A DNA stretch of 64,000 bases from Aureibacillus halotolerans (GCF_004363045.1 NZ_SNYJ01000007.1:62001-126000), one strand, 5' to 3'. Positions 8,552 through 18,794 are shown, numbered from the stretch's first letter. The notes: generated by a model from the letters alone, not told the origin. Made by a program: numbers and translations.

Positions 8552-9427
8552 ATGGATGCTGGTCATTTGCTTACGGCGATGGTGACCCCATTTAACAACA
8601 AAGGCAATGTCGATTTCCAAAAAACGACTCAGCTGATTGAATGGCTCATACGCAAAAAAACAACGGCCCTTGTTGTCACGGGTACTACTGGTGAAGCACC
8701 GACGTTAACTAAGGAAGAGATGCAAGCCTTATGGGCATACACGGTGAAGGAAGTGGATGGTCGAATCCCTGTGATCGCTGGTGTCGGAACGAATGATACA
8801 AAGGAATCCATCTTCCTTGCGAAAAAAGCGAAGCTTGCTGGTGTTGATGGGATCATGGCCGTTGTTCCATACTACAATAAGCCGTCTGAGGAAGGAATCT
8901 TCCAACATTTCAAAGCCATTCTCGATGAGGTAGACCTGCCATTGATGGTGTACCATATTCCGAGTCGTACGGGCGTGAAGATGTCAGTGGATGGGCTTGT
9001 CGCCATTGCCGAACTGCCTGGAATCTTTGCGGTAAAGGAATCTAGTGGAGATTTTGCTACGGTGTCTGAATTGATTACCCGTGTACCTTCTCTTGCCGTT
9101 TACACCGGCGATGATTATTTAGCTTTACCGATGAGTGCGGTCGGGGCGAAAGGTGTCGTGTCGGTAGCTGCACATATTGTTGGAGAGGAAATGGACCATA
9201 TGCTTACCGCTTTGGCACGGGGGAATACCGTAGAAGCAGCAAGGATTCATCGCTTGTTAATGCCCGTGTTTACCGGTATGTTTTTGGCACCAAGTCCTGT
9301 TCCTGTTAAAACGGCACTGCAGCTCTCTGGACTTGATGTAGGTGGCGTTCGCTTGCCGCTTGCTCAAATTACACAAGACGAACGAACGCAGCTTCAGCAG
9401 CTATTAGGAAAATTAAAAGCTTTGTAA
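8552..9427 (+). CDS. dapA: 4-hydroxy-tetrahydrodipicolinate synthase
   Basis: The 291-residue TIM-barrel enzyme condenses pyruvate with aspartate semialdehyde. The Schiff-base lysine is in FAVKESSGD (Lys162) and the tyrosine in MVYHIPSRTG lies near 134. The motif GTTGEAPTL near 45 is also typical. It is the last gene of the asd unit and is followed by a strong terminator. Its product pathway feeds both diaminopimelate and, through DpaAB, dipicolinic acid. Confidence 0.97.
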   Translation: MDAGHLLTAMVTPFNNKGNVDFQKTTQLIEWLIRKKTTALVVTGTTGEAPTLTKEEMQALWAYTVKEVDGRIPVIAGVGTNDTKESIFLAKKAKLAGVDGIMAVVPYYNKPSEEGIFQHFKAILDEVDLPLMVYHIPSRTGVKMSVDGLVAIAELPGIFAVKESSGDFATVSELITRVPSLAVYTGDDYLALPMSAVGAKGVVSVAAHIVGEEMDHMLTALARGNTVEAARIHRLLMPVFTGMFLAPSPVPVKTALQLSGLDVGGVRLPLAQITQDERTQLQQLLGKLKAL

Positions 9428-9430
9428 CAA

Positions 9431-9473
9431 AAACAGACAGAGACCTTTTCACACAGGTCTCTGTCTGTTTTTT
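9431..9473 (+). terminator. Terminator of asd-dapG-dapA
   Basis: AACAGACAGAGACC pairs with GGTCTCTGTCTGTT and ends in a T run: a 14-bp near-perfect stem. Confidence 0.93.
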
Positions 9474-9670
9474 GCTTGAATCTGATCAACTGAGGTATCC
9501 AAGACTTCTCAAAATTGACCGCTTATCGAAAACCAATGATAACTAAGTTGCCTCGTAAGTACGATCAGTTCACAGAAAATTTCAATGACCGAACATAGAA
9601 CCTTGTATGATTTTTAACAGCTTGATCATACTACAGGTAACTAATGCAAGAAAGGTGGTTGTTTTGTGTC
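9474..9670 (+). other. Gap before tepA with possible promoter
   Basis: No gene is visible. In B. subtilis the RNase J2 gene rnjB occupies this place between dapA and tepA; it is absent here. TTGTAT (9603-9608) and CATACT (9627-9632), 18 bases apart, could be the promoter of tepA. Confidence 0.4.
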
Positions 9671-10426
9671 ATGAATCCGTTCACCAATGAAGAGGAAACA
9701 CCAAAAGAAGATAACGAAGACAACGAAAAACAAGACTCCTCAGATGGCATCCTTTCAAAAATCCAACAACTTGGACAAACAGAGGTCGCCAAAGCGCCAG
9801 AATCCAACATTCATTGTTTAAATATCATTGGACAAATTGAGGGGCATCTTCAATTGCCACCGCAAAATAAAACGACAAAATACGAGCATATCATTCCGCA
9901 AATTGTCGCGATTGAACAAAACCCTAAAATCGAAGGACTGCTCGTTTTGCTTAACACAGTAGGTGGAGATGTAGAAGCAGGATTGGCCATTTCTGAAATG
10001 ATTGCTTCCATGACAAAGCCGAGTGTATCCATTGTTCTTGGTGGAGGACATAGTATAGGCGTGCCAATAGCCGTTAGTACAAGGCATTCTTTTATCGCTG
10101 AAACGGCAACGATGACGATCCATCCGATTCGTCTGACAGGGATGGTCATTGGTGTCCCACAAACGTTTGAATATCTCGATAAAATGCAAGAACGCGTCAT
10201 TAATTTTGTGACCTCACATTCAAATATTGAGGAAGAAAAATTTAAAGAGTTGATGCTCTCAAAAGGCAATTTAACACGAGATATCGGCACAAACGTCGTA
10301 GGTACAGATGCGGTTTCTTATGGTTTGATTGATGAGGTGGGTGGAGTTGGCTTAGCCATTAAAAAACTGCAAGAACTTATTCAAGAAAGCAGACCGGAGA
10401 AGGATAAAGGAAGTGTCGATAAATGA
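9671..10426 (+). CDS. tepA: ClpP-like protease TepA (YmfB)
   Basis: The 251-residue protein belongs to the ClpP fold. The nucleophile is probably Ser128 in GGGHSIGVP and the base His151 in MTIHPIRL. In B. subtilis TepA has been connected with protein export and with degradation of spore proteins on germination. An acidic, low-complexity N-terminus precedes the domain. The ATG at 9671 is chosen with AAAGGTGG upstream (spacing 12); the ATG at 9644 would add nine residues but has no ribosome site. The stop codon overlaps the start of ylzJ. Confidence 0.88.
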   Translation: MNPFTNEEETPKEDNEDNEKQDSSDGILSKIQQLGQTEVAKAPESNIHCLNIIGQIEGHLQLPPQNKTTKYEHIIPQIVAIEQNPKIEGLLVLLNTVGGDVEAGLAISEMIASMTKPSVSIVLGGGHSIGVPIAVSTRHSFIAETATMTIHPIRLTGMVIGVPQTFEYLDKMQERVINFVTSHSNIEEEKFKELMLSKGNLTRDIGTNVVGTDAVSYGLIDEVGGVGLAIKKLQELIQESRPEKDKGSVDK

Positions 10427-10638
10427 TCTTATATACTTCAATGCCTGAGGAACTTATTTTTCAGCCTGATGAGAAGGTGTTCCAAAATCGTATGACACTT
10501 CAAGTGGGAGGTTGCTCTTTGCTCGTCGAAAAAACGACAGAGGCACAGTTCCGAGTTGTTCAAGTGCTGAGCTCCGATCCATCACACTATTTAATGGAGG
10601 CCTATACGCCCGGGCAAATCCTTTCGAATCTGTCTTAA
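10423..10638 (+). CDS. ylzJ: YlzJ-like small protein
   Basis: The 71-residue product ([17 protein letters not shown] at its start) matches the YlzJ-like family, found between tepA and spoIIIE in bacilli. Its ATG overlaps the tepA stop (ATGA), so translation is coupled. The function is unknown. A strongly polar surface and no membrane segment are all that can be seen. Confidence 0.82.
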   Translation: MILYTSMPEELIFQPDEKVFQNRMTLQVGGCSLLVEKTTEAQFRVVQVLSSDPSHYLMEAYTPGQILSNLS

Positions 10639-10662
10639 CATTAGAGTGCCTGACCTTTCTTA

Positions 10663-10671
10663 TGATATACT
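10663..10671 (+). promoter_or_regulatory. Extended -10 element upstream of spoIIIE
   Basis: TGATATACT has the TG-N-TATACT form of an extended -10 site. No good -35 is seen. A hairpin terminator lies just downstream, so transcripts from here would meet it before the gene. Confidence 0.35.
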
Positions 10672-10685
10672 TTGGTAATGATTCT

Positions 10686-10711
10686 AAAGCAGCCCTCCAG
10701 AGGCTGCTTTT
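10686..10711 (+). terminator. Terminator after ylzJ
   Basis: AAAGCAGCC pairs with GGCTGCTTT across a 7-base loop and ends in T. It separates tepA-ylzJ from spoIIIE, or attenuates the latter. Confidence 0.75.
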
Positions 10712-10745
10712 ACCATCGTGAATGAAGGACAAAGGTGGGAGCTTT

Positions 10746-13124
10746 ATGGCAAGTACTCGAAAAAAAAAGCAAACGAAAAAAAAACGTGTGTTACTCAACC
10801 AATTCTATTTTGAAATCTCTGGACTGTTATTGCTCGTACTGACGGTCATTACAGTTGCGCAGCTTGGTGCGGTTGGTCTTGCACTCTATGAACTTGTGCG
10901 ATTTTTGGCTGGAAGCTGGTATTCATTGCCTTTATTTGCGTGTCTTTTACTTTCACTGTATTTTATTTTCAAACGCAAATGGCCAGCCTTTTTTACGCGT
11001 CGTTTGTCCGGCGCATACCTCATTGTGCTTTCTGTTTTATTGTTTTCTCACGTGAGTTTGTTTGAGACACTATCAAGACATGGTGTGTTTGAGGATCCAT
11101 CGGTCATTCGCAATACATACCAGCTGTTTATGCAAGAAGCATCCAATCCTGCGATGACGGTTCAGCTTGGCGGAGGTATGATTGGTGCGGTTTTTTATGC
11201 CCTATTTCATTTTCTTTTTGCTGCGACCGGAACACGTATTTTTGCCCTCTTTATCGCAGCCATTGGGGTTCTTCTTCTCTCAGGAAAATCATTGCATGAC
11301 TTGTTTGGCAGAGTGTCGGAGTGGCTTGCCGCAGCGTTTCATTCAGTTAAAAAGAACGTTCAGGAAAGCTTGACGCAATGGAAGCAGAACAAGAGCAACC
11401 AGGCCTCAAAACCTTCCAAACGCAGGGAGTCTAGAGAAGTCCTTGAAAATGATGATGAGGCTGCTGAGATAGAAGATGAATCTGTAGATCAGCAGGCGGC
11501 GCCAATCATTGCAGATTTTACTGAAACAGCTTACGGACAAGATGAGCCAATGGCACAGGCATCACCTCAAGCCGATCATCCTAACGAACTAGTGCAAGAC
11601 GAAAAGGGTAGTGACGACCAACAAGAGCAGCAAGATCAACAAAAAGCGGACGGTTCTGTCACTCTTGTCATGAGAGAGATGGAAAACAAACAATACAAAC
11701 TACCAACATTTAGTCTTTTGTCGCCTCCGAAAAGCAGCAATCAATCGACGGAGAAGCGCCAACTCGCTGCGAACGCAAAAAAATTAGAAAAAACGTTTCA
11801 AAGCTTCGGCGTCAATGCAAAGGTCACAAAGGTCCATCTAGGACCAGCGGTGACAAAATACGAAGTGTATCCTGATGTTGGCGTGAAGGTGAGTAAAATT
11901 GTGAATTTAAACGATGATCTTGCACTTGCCTTGGCAGCAAAGGACATTCGAATTGAAGCTCCGATCCCTGGGAAATCTGCTGTTGGTATTGAAGTGCCAA
12001 ACAAAGAGGTGGCAATGGTCAATTTGCGTGAAGTGCTTGATACAAAAAACGCGCATAGCTCAAAAAGTCATTTGCTCATGGCACTAGGGAGAGATATTTC
12101 GGGAGAAGCCATTTTAGCTGAATTAAATAAAATGCCTCATTTGCTCGTGGCTGGTGCAACAGGAAGCGGAAAAAGTGTTTGTGTTAATGGCATCATTGTC
12201 AGCATATTGATGAGAGCAAAACCACATGAAGTCAAAATGATGATGATTGATCCTAAAATGGTTGAGCTGAATGTATACAATGGCATTCCCCATTTATTGG
12301 CTCCTGTTGTGACAGATCCAAAAAAAGCATCTCAAGCCCTTAAAAAAGTCGTGTCCGAAATGGAAAGAAGGTATGATTTGTTTTCCCATTCTGGCACACG
12401 AAACATTGAAGGGTACAATGACTATGTGAACAAACAAAATGCGCAACGGGAAGAACAGCAGCCGCAGTTGCCATTCATTGTTGTTATCGTAGATGAATTG
12501 GCAGACTTAATGATGGTGGCTTCTGGGGATGTTGAGGATGCGATTACACGGTTGGCTCAGATGGCAAGAGCGGCAGGCATTCATCTCATTATCGCCACAC
12601 AACGCCCTTCTGTTGACGTTATAACAGGCGTCATTAAAGCCAATATTCCTTCCAGAATTGCTTTTAGTGTGTCGTCTCAAATCGATTCAAGGACCATTCT
12701 TGATTCTGGTGGCGCTGAGAAATTGCTCGGTCGCGGAGATATGCTCTTTATGCCTGTAGGTGCCTCACGTCCTGTTCGTGTGCAAGGCGCTTTCTTGTCT
12801 GACGATGAGGTCGAGCGCGTTGTCGAGCATGTCATTACCCAGCAAAAGGCACAATACCAAGATGAAATGATCCCAGACGATACTCAAGAGGTCACCTCAG
12901 ATGTCGAGGATGACCTGTACCATGAAGCTGTAGCGCTTATCGCTGACATGCAAACGGCTTCTGTTTCAATGCTGCAACGTCGGTTCCGAATCGGTTATAC
13001 AAGAGCAGCGAGACTTATTGACGCGATGGAAGAGCGGAATATCGTCGGTCCATATGAAGGGAGCAAGCCTAGGGAAGTACTTGTTTCAAAGCCGTCTGAC
13101 GAGCCGTCAAGCCAAAGTTCGTAA
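10746..13124 (+). CDS. spoIIIE: DNA translocase SpoIIIE/FtsK
   Basis: The 792-residue ATP-driven DNA pump moves the chromosome into the forespore and clears DNA from division septa. Several membrane segments occupy about residues 20-165. A long acidic, Gln-rich linker follows (about 200-330). The motor has Walker A GATGSGKS at 470-477 and Walker [15 protein letters not shown], and the C-terminus carries the winged-helix gamma domain that reads orientation sequences. The ATG at 10746 is used, after AAAGGTGGGAGC. The location after ylzJ marks it as SpoIIIE rather than the second FtsK paralogue SftA. Confidence 0.95.
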   Translation: MASTRKKKQTKKKRVLLNQFYFEISGLLLLVLTVITVAQLGAVGLALYELVRFLAGSWYSLPLFACLLLSLYFIFKRKWPAFFTRRLSGAYLIVLSVLLFSHVSLFETLSRHGVFEDPSVIRNTYQLFMQEASNPAMTVQLGGGMIGAVFYALFHFLFAATGTRIFALFIAAIGVLLLSGKSLHDLFGRVSEWLAAAFHSVKKNVQESLTQWKQNKSNQASKPSKRRESREVLENDDEAAEIEDESVDQQAAPIIADFTETAYGQDEPMAQASPQADHPNELVQDEKGSDDQQEQQDQQKADGSVTLVMREMENKQYKLPTFSLLSPPKSSNQSTEKRQLAANAKKLEKTFQSFGVNAKVTKVHLGPAVTKYEVYPDVGVKVSKIVNLNDDLALALAAKDIRIEAPIPGKSAVGIEVPNKEVAMVNLREVLDTKNAHSSKSHLLMALGRDISGEAILAELNKMPHLLVAGATGSGKSVCVNGIIVSILMRAKPHEVKMMMIDPKMVELNVYNGIPHLLAPVVTDPKKASQALKKVVSEMERRYDLFSHSGTRNIEGYNDYVNKQNAQREEQQPQLPFIVVIVDELADLMMVASGDVEDAITRLAQMARAAGIHLIIATQRPSVDVITGVIKANIPSRIAFSVSSQIDSRTILDSGGAEKLLGRGDMLFMPVGASRPVRVQGAFLSDDEVERVVEHVITQQKAQYQDEMIPDDTQEVTSDVEDDLYHEAVALIADMQTASVSMLQRRFRIGYTRAARLIDAMEERNIVGPYEGSKPREVLVSKPSDEPSSQSS

Positions 13125-13141
13125 ACAAGGAGGACCAAACC

Positions 13142-14452
13142 ATGACAAATCAATTTACAGAAACAACAACGTCGATCGACGCACTACAGGTGCACGTCTT
13201 GTCTTGCACCCAATTTAAAACAAATACGCTTTATTTAAAGCTTCATGCGCCACTTGATTCAGACACCGTGACAAAACGCGCCTTGCTTGCGCATGTACTA
13301 GAAAGTGGTACTGAGAGATTTCCATCAACTAAGGCGCTTCGTTCTGAGCTAAATCGCCTGTATGGTGCCTCTTTTAATGTGGATGTATCTAAGAAAGGCG
13401 ATCAGCATGTAATTACGTATCGGATTGACATTGCGAATGAAAAATTTCTTGGCGCCAATGAAAATCTGCTTGAAGCTGCTGTGACGATGTTATCGGATGC
13501 ACTGCTTCGTCCTGCGAAGGATGGCGAGCTCTTTAAGGAAGCCAATGTCACGAAAGAAAAGCGTGCGTTAAAGCAACGTCTCGATGCAATCGTCGATGAT
13601 AAAATGCGCTACGCAGGTGTTAGACTCATTGAGGAAATGTGTGAGCAAGAGGTCTTTCGTCTGCATCCTTATGGAGATCGGGCATCCATTGACAACGTTA
13701 GTAATGACGAGTTGTTTGCCTACTATAAGCAGTTCTTGCAAACGGAGCAAATGGATCTTTATATTGTTGGGGACGTCCAAGCAGACACCGTCGTTCCAAT
13801 CATTAAGAACGCCTTTGCCTTCAGTGGAACACGTCAGTCCCTGCCTGAGGTGAAAGAAGAGCAGGTCGTATCTAAATCAGACGTCAAGGAAGTACAAGAA
13901 GCGCAGGACATACAACAAGGAAAGCTGAACATCGGCTACCGGGTGCCTGTTGCGTATGATTCAGAGGATTATTATGCTTTGCAGGTGATGAACGGCATTT
14001 TTGGTGGATTCTCACACTCAAAGCTTTTCACGAATGTCCGCGAGAAGGAAAGCTTAGCTTATTACGCGGCCTCACGTCTTGAGAGTCACAAAGGGCTTTT
14101 GCTCGTCATGAGTGGGATTGAATTTGAGCAGTTTGATAAAACGAAGGCGATCATCATTCAACAAATGGATGATATGAAAAACGGCGTTTTTACCGACACG
14201 GAAGTGGAACAGACGAAAGCAATGATTGCGAATCAATTGCTAGAAATGATCGACACGCCGAGAGGCATTGTTGAGATGCTTTACAATAATGTTATTGCTG
14301 GCACAAAACGATCTGTAGAAGATTTTCTACAAGGCATCAACAATGTGACGAATGAAGCGATTGTGAATGTCGCCCAAAAAGCACAGCTTGACACTGTGTA
14401 CTTTCTCAAAGGCTTAGAGGAGGAACAACATGGCTCAGAAAAAAGTATTTGA
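13142..14452 (+). CDS. ymfF: EF-P 5-aminopentanol modification-associated M16-like protein YmfF
   Basis: The 436-residue protein has the M16 peptidase fold, but the position of the zinc motif reads LLAHVLESGTE and lacks HxxEH, so it is probably the inactive partner of YmfH. Such pairs act as an active and an inactive half. In B. subtilis ymfF, ymfH and ymfI lie together, and YmfI completes the 5-aminopentanol modification of elongation factor P. The start ATG follows AAGGAGG. The genes ymfC and ymfD, which precede it in B. subtilis, are missing. Confidence 0.88.
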   Translation: MTNQFTETTTSIDALQVHVLSCTQFKTNTLYLKLHAPLDSDTVTKRALLAHVLESGTERFPSTKALRSELNRLYGASFNVDVSKKGDQHVITYRIDIANEKFLGANENLLEAAVTMLSDALLRPAKDGELFKEANVTKEKRALKQRLDAIVDDKMRYAGVRLIEEMCEQEVFRLHPYGDRASIDNVSNDELFAYYKQFLQTEQMDLYIVGDVQADTVVPIIKNAFAFSGTRQSLPEVKEEQVVSKSDVKEVQEAQDIQQGKLNIGYRVPVAYDSEDYYALQVMNGIFGGFSHSKLFTNVREKESLAYYAASRLESHKGLLLVMSGIEFEQFDKTKAIIIQQMDDMKNGVFTDTEVEQTKAMIANQLLEMIDTPRGIVEMLYNNVIAGTKRSVEDFLQGINNVTNEAIVNVAQKAQLDTVYFLKGLEEEQHGSEKSI

Positions 14453-15725
14453 TCAATTAGACGAAACGCTTTTTCACGAAACATTGACAAATGGCTTAGA
14501 CGTTTATGTGCTTCCAAAGAAGGGATTTAATAAAACCTTCGCCACATTCACAACAAAATATGGCTCCATTGACGATCACTTTACCCCATTAGGGCAAAAG
14601 GAATCGCTTCAAGTACCAGATGGAATTGCTCATTTTTTAGAGCATAAGCTTTTCGAAAAAGAGCACGGCGATGTGTTTCATGATTTCTCGAAACAAGGAG
14701 CCAGCGCTAACGCCTTTACATCTTTCACACGAACAGCTTATTTATTTTCAACAACAACCAATGTAGAAAAAAACCTTGAAACATTGCTCGACTTTGTTCA
14801 AGAACCGTATTTTACAGAAGCGACGGTCAACAAAGAGAAGGGCATCATCGCACAAGAAATTAATATGTACAACGACAATGCTGATTGGCGGTTGTTTTTT
14901 GGGCTCATTGAAGCCATGTACCATAAACACCCCGTGCAGGTCGACATTGCTGGGACAGTAAAATCAATTGACCGTATTACAGCTGATCTACTTTATACAT
15001 GCTATAAAACGTTTTATCATCCGAGCAATATGCTTTTGTTTGTAACAGGCAATGTGCAGCCTGAAGAAGTTTTCAAACAAGTTCGTGACAACCAGGAGAA
15101 AAAACCATTTACGGACCAAGCCCCTGTCGAACGTTTTTTTGAGGAAGAAGATAAAAGCGTTTCTGAGGCAAAAAAGGTCATTCACATGACCGTACAAACG
15201 CCAAAGTGTTTAATTGGCTTTAAAGATCCCTCACCAACAAGGCAAGGGAAGGAAATGTTGCAGCACGAGGTGGCAGTCAATGTAGCGCTTGACTATTTGC
15301 TCGGCAAAAGCTCGTCTGCCTATGAACGTCTGCTGGATGAAGAAATCATTGATGAGAGTTTTTCATTTGATTATACCCAAGAGGACGGATTTGGCTTTTT
15401 GTCCGCTGGCGGTGACACTACAAAGCCGGACCTATTGGCTGAAGAAATTTCCGCGTTGCTTCTTGACGCGATTTCATCAGAGTCGCAGTGGGACGCTCAG
15501 CATGTCGAAGAGATCAAAAAGAAAAAAATTGGCGGCTTTCTTCGCTCTTTGAATTCACCGGAGTACATTGCGAACCAATTTACACGCTATCAGTTTAATG
15601 AGATGAATTTATTTGATGTTGTTCCTGTGCTGGAACAATTGTCATTACGTGATATTCAAGCAGCTCTGAAGGCTGTCGTGACAAAGGATGGGCAAGCGGT
15701 TTGTCAAATCCTTCCGAAATCGTAG
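14430..15725 (+). CDS. ymfH: EF-P 5-aminopentanol modification-associated M16 peptidase YmfH
   Basis: The 431-residue M16 metallopeptidase has the intact inverted zinc motif HFLEH at 68-72 and the downstream EINMYND segment. It overlaps the end of ymfF by 23 bases and its ribosome site GAGGAGGAAC lies within ymfF. With YmfF it probably forms a heterodimer that supports EF-P modification; the peptide it cuts is unknown. Confidence 0.9.
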   Translation: MAQKKVFDQLDETLFHETLTNGLDVYVLPKKGFNKTFATFTTKYGSIDDHFTPLGQKESLQVPDGIAHFLEHKLFEKEHGDVFHDFSKQGASANAFTSFTRTAYLFSTTTNVEKNLETLLDFVQEPYFTEATVNKEKGIIAQEINMYNDNADWRLFFGLIEAMYHKHPVQVDIAGTVKSIDRITADLLYTCYKTFYHPSNMLLFVTGNVQPEEVFKQVRDNQEKKPFTDQAPVERFFEEEDKSVSEAKKVIHMTVQTPKCLIGFKDPSPTRQGKEMLQHEVAVNVALDYLLGKSSSAYERLLDEEIIDESFSFDYTQEDGFGFLSAGGDTTKPDLLAEEISALLLDAISSESQWDAQHVEEIKKKKIGGFLRSLNSPEYIANQFTRYQFNEMNLFDVVPVLEQLSLRDIQAALKAVVTKDGQAVCQILPKS

Positions 15726-15738
15726 AGCGTAAGAAAAA

Positions 15739-16461
15739 ATGAAACACATCTTTGTAACCGGTGCGAGTGGAGCCATTGGGCGAGCCATATGTGAAGCCTT
15801 GCTTCAGCAAGAGGTCACTGTTTACGCGCACTATCATACAAACCGTGCAGCTATAGACAACTTACAGCAGCAAGCGCAAGAGTTAAACAAGAAGGTTGTC
15901 GCCGTGCAAGCCGACATGACCTCTGCGACCGGAGCACAAGAATGTCTTGATCAATTGCCATCAGAACTCGATGTGTTGATTCATGCGGCAGGACACACCG
16001 TCGAAGGGCTGTTTCAGGAAAGTACGGATACGCAGCTGGCGGGCTTGCTCCAAGTCCATGTGCAGCAGCCTCTCGCGCTCACTCGTCATTTTCTTCCATC
16101 GATGTTAAGGAAGCCGTATGCTCGTGTTGTTTTTATATCCTCTGTTTTTGGTCAAACTGGTGGGGCGTATGAAAGCATGTACTCGACTGCGAAGGGTGGA
16201 CAAATTGCGTTCGTTAAAGCACTGGCTAAAGAAACCGCACGTACAAAGCTGACCGTGAATGCTGTAGCACCTGGGGCTATTGAAACTCCAATGACGACTA
16301 AGTTGTCGCAGGAAGACCTTGAAGCCTTGACCATGGACATTCCTGCAGGTCGACTTGGGCATGTAAAAGAAGTGGTTCATGCGGTACGTTATTTTCTTGA
16401 TCCAGCTTCACAATACGTGACGGGACATATTCTCTCTGTAAATGGCGGTTGGTACACGTAA
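15739..16461 (+). CDS. ymfI: EF-P 5-aminopentanone reductase YmfI
   Basis: The 240-residue short-chain dehydrogenase has the nucleotide loop GASGAIG near residue 8 and the catalytic pair in YSTAK (Tyr148, Lys152). YmfI of B. subtilis reduces 5-aminopentanone attached to EF-P to 5-aminopentanol, which helps ribosomes through polyproline. It starts 13 bases after ymfH; the ribosome site is weak (GTAAGAAAAA), so translational coupling is likely. Length and context fit. Confidence 0.9.
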   Translation: MKHIFVTGASGAIGRAICEALLQQEVTVYAHYHTNRAAIDNLQQQAQELNKKVVAVQADMTSATGAQECLDQLPSELDVLIHAAGHTVEGLFQESTDTQLAGLLQVHVQQPLALTRHFLPSMLRKPYARVVFISSVFGQTGGAYESMYSTAKGGQIAFVKALAKETARTKLTVNAVAPGAIETPMTTKLSQEDLEALTMDIPAGRLGHVKEVVHAVRYFLDPASQYVTGHILSVNGGWYT

Positions 16462-16527
16462 CCGTGCATAGAGTAACCTGAAGATGCGCAAGCTAGGATA
16501 TGAAGTCAACTATAGGAGGTTGAAGGC

Positions 16528-16791
16528 ATGTCCATCCTGGATAATTTTGATTCATGGAAAGGCTTTTTAGGAGACCGTCTCGAACATGCAGAAGGGCAAG
16601 GGTATGACCAAAAAGCCATTTCGGAAATCGCATTCCAAATTGGCGGGTATCTTGCAGAAGAAGTCGAAGGCAAAAACGAAGAAGAGCGTATTTTAGCTGA
16701 GCTTTGGAAAGTCGCTGACGAAAAAGAACAGCATGCCATCGCAAATATGATGGTCAAGCTTGTGAAACAAGGCGGAAACGACCACAAATAA
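16528..16791 (+). CDS. ymfJ: DUF3243 family protein YmfJ
   Basis: The 87-residue acidic helical protein matches YmfJ (DUF3243), always found near ymfI and rodZ in bacilli. There is no membrane segment or known motif, and the function is unknown. A strong ribosome site (ATAGGAGG) and a terminator directly after the stop show that it ends the spoIIIE-ymf group. Confidence 0.88.
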   Translation: MSILDNFDSWKGFLGDRLEHAEGQGYDQKAISEIAFQIGGYLAEEVEGKNEEERILAELWKVADEKEQHAIANMMVKLVKQGGNDHK

Positions 16792-16817
16792 CAGGGCCAA
16801 GTTTGGCCCTGTTTTTT
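16790..16817 (+). terminator. Terminator of ymfJ
   Basis: AACAGGGCCAA pairs with TTGGCCCTGTT over a 2-base loop and is followed by a T run. Confidence 0.93.
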
Positions 16818-17003
16818 CAAGTTCTAACGGGTGAATTTAGATGTGTGAATGGCCACTAATGAAGCCGATTCCGTAATCAATTTTGACGATGTCCTCTTGG
16901 AATGATAGCTTTGCATAAGAATGATACATTGATGTGTCACATGGCCTATATCTTTATGTTAAAATGGAGAAGATTGACTGTATAGAGATAAAAGGGGGAA
17001 GAT

Positions 17004-17795
17004 ATGGAAGGAAAAGAATGGTATCTTGAATACGAGATTCAGCGTGATCGTCCAGGGTTGCTCGGTGATGTCGCGTCCCTTTTAGGCATGTTAGGCATAA
17101 ATATTATAACCATTAATGGTGTCGATAATTTACGACGTGGCATGCTTCTAAGAAGTGATGAAAGCCAGCAGATAGAAAATTTAGAAGCGATACTTTCAAA
17201 TATGGAAAACATTACGATCACAAAGCTCCGGTCGCCAAAACTCCGTGACAGACTGGCTGTTCGTCATGGTCGGTACATTCAGCGAGATGCGGACGACAAA
17301 AAGACATTTCGGTTTGAGCGTGATGAGCTTGGTTTGCTTGTTGATTTTATGGCAGAGCTTTTTAAACAGGATGGTCACCGTCTTATTGGCGTGCGCGGGA
17401 TGCCTAGAGTTGGCAAAACCGAATCGGTCGTTGCCTCAAGTGTTTGTGCGAACAAACGCTGGTTGTTCATATCATCGACAATGTTAAAGCAAACCATTCG
17501 TGACCAACTTATCGACGGCGAGTATGCCGAAGACCAAATTTACATCATTGATGGCATTGTTTCTGCACGAAGGCACTCAGAGAAACATTGGCAGCTTGTG
17601 CGAGAAATGATGCGTATGCCGGTAACGAAAGTTGTTGAACACCCTGATATTTTCGTGGAAGCAACCGAATATGATATGAACGACTTTGATTATATTATTG
17701 AGCTTCGATCGACTCCGGACGAAGAGATTACATACAAAAATGTGGATTGGCGACCGCATGACGATTTTAGCGGTCCACACCAGTTTGATTTTTAG
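17004..17795 (+). CDS. ymfK: DUF3388 protein YmfK with ACT-like and P-loop regions
   Basis: The 263-residue protein matches YmfK (DUF3388). Residues about 5-75 resemble an ACT ligand-binding domain (RDRPGLLGDVASLLGMLGIN). Near residue 130 the sequence GMPRVGKT fits the Walker A pattern GxxxxGK[T/S], followed by a Ser, so nucleotide binding is possible. The C-terminus is acidic. The gene lies between ymfJ and rodZ as in B. subtilis. The biochemical role is not established. Confidence 0.85.
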   Translation: MEGKEWYLEYEIQRDRPGLLGDVASLLGMLGINIITINGVDNLRRGMLLRSDESQQIENLEAILSNMENITITKLRSPKLRDRLAVRHGRYIQRDADDKKTFRFERDELGLLVDFMAELFKQDGHRLIGVRGMPRVGKTESVVASSVCANKRWLFISSTMLKQTIRDQLIDGEYAEDQIYIIDGIVSARRHSEKHWQLVREMMRMPVTKVVEHPDIFVEATEYDMNDFDYIIELRSTPDEEITYKNVDWRPHDDFSGPHQFDF

Positions 17796-17818
17796 TCTAA
17801 GTGTGGCAGGTGTTTCCT

Positions 17819-18754
17819 ATGACGGAACTAGGACAGTATTTAAAAGAGCATCGTCTGACGCAGCAGTTAACACTCAATGAGCTGCAAACACGCACAAAAA
17901 TACAAGCGCGTTATCTTCAGGCGATTGAAGAAGGAAATTATGATGCATTGCCAGGGCATTTTTATGCACGTGCATTCGTGAAGCAATATGCAGAGGCGGT
18001 AGGACTATCACCAGATGAAGTGTTTGAAGCCTACGAAAAAGACCTTCCGCAGCATAAAGTGCCTGATGAGCTCCCGAGTCGTTTGGCACGGTCTAAAAGC
18101 ACGATGCATGTATCAGCAGGACGGTCAAAATTCGCACGCGTATTCCCGAAGATTCTTATTGTGCTCGTCTTCTTAATTGCTGTTATCCTCGTGTATACGT
18201 TCATACAAAGAGCGACACCAAATGAATCGGCAGACGCTAATCAGGATAATTCGCCAACTGTCGTATTAGATGAAGGCAATCCGTCTACAACAGAAGAGGA
18301 TCCAGACGTTCCTGACAGCGCTGCGGATAGTGAAGGCATGGGCACTTCTTCTGGTGAGGATGAGAAAACGGATGAGTCTACGACAAATGAGGAAACCACA
18401 GAACCAGTATTAACAGTAACTCCTACGACAGACCAAGGCGTCACAACAACTTACGAGCTCACAAATGCACCAGATTCGTTTGAATTGACCTTTGAGGTGA
18501 CGGGTAGAGCCTACATTGGTGTTCGCACAGCTGACAGAAGCATAATAGAACAAAATACACTGTCTCCGGAATCAGGCGAATGGACAGTGGATATGAGCCA
18601 ACACGACACGATCAACCTTCGCTTGCCTAGAGCTTATGATACAAAAGTGACTGTGAATGGAATTCCTCTTCAATATGAGGTGTCACCAACTGAGCAAAAG
18701 GATCAAACGATTGTGATTACAAAGGCAGGGAATGAAACGGTCGAAGGCGAATAA
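17819..18754 (+). CDS. rodZ: Cell-shape protein RodZ (YmfM)
   Basis: The 311-residue protein has a cytoplasmic helix-turn-helix domain (about 1-75, TELGQYLKEHRLTQQLTLNE) that in the family contacts MreB. One membrane segment is at about 108-128 (ILIVLVFLIAVILVYTF). An acidic Ser/Thr-rich linker and an extracellular DUF4115-type beta domain follow. The ATG at 17819 follows GGCAGGTG; an upstream GTG at 17801 is less likely. It precedes pgsA, the usual order. Confidence 0.93.
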   Translation: MTELGQYLKEHRLTQQLTLNELQTRTKIQARYLQAIEEGNYDALPGHFYARAFVKQYAEAVGLSPDEVFEAYEKDLPQHKVPDELPSRLARSKSTMHVSAGRSKFARVFPKILIVLVFLIAVILVYTFIQRATPNESADANQDNSPTVVLDEGNPSTTEEDPDVPDSAADSEGMGTSSGEDEKTDESTTNEETTEPVLTVTPTTDQGVTTTYELTNAPDSFELTFEVTGRAYIGVRTADRSIIEQNTLSPESGEWTVDMSQHDTINLRLPRAYDTKVTVNGIPLQYEVSPTEQKDQTIVITKAGNETVEGE

Positions 18755-18765
18755 AAGGAATGGTC

Positions 18766-18794
18766 AAAAACCTGGCTGTCGCGTCAGGTTTTTT
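18766..18794 (+). terminator. Terminator of rodZ
   Basis: AAACCTG pairs with CAGGTTT across a 10-base loop, followed by T residues. Confidence 0.8.

Noticed and set aside
9575..9590. 16-base identity AAAATTTCAATGACCG with the region near 60.49 kb
   Set aside because: One such match is about what chance gives in 64 kb of AT-leaning intergenic DNA, and no similarity extends beyond it.
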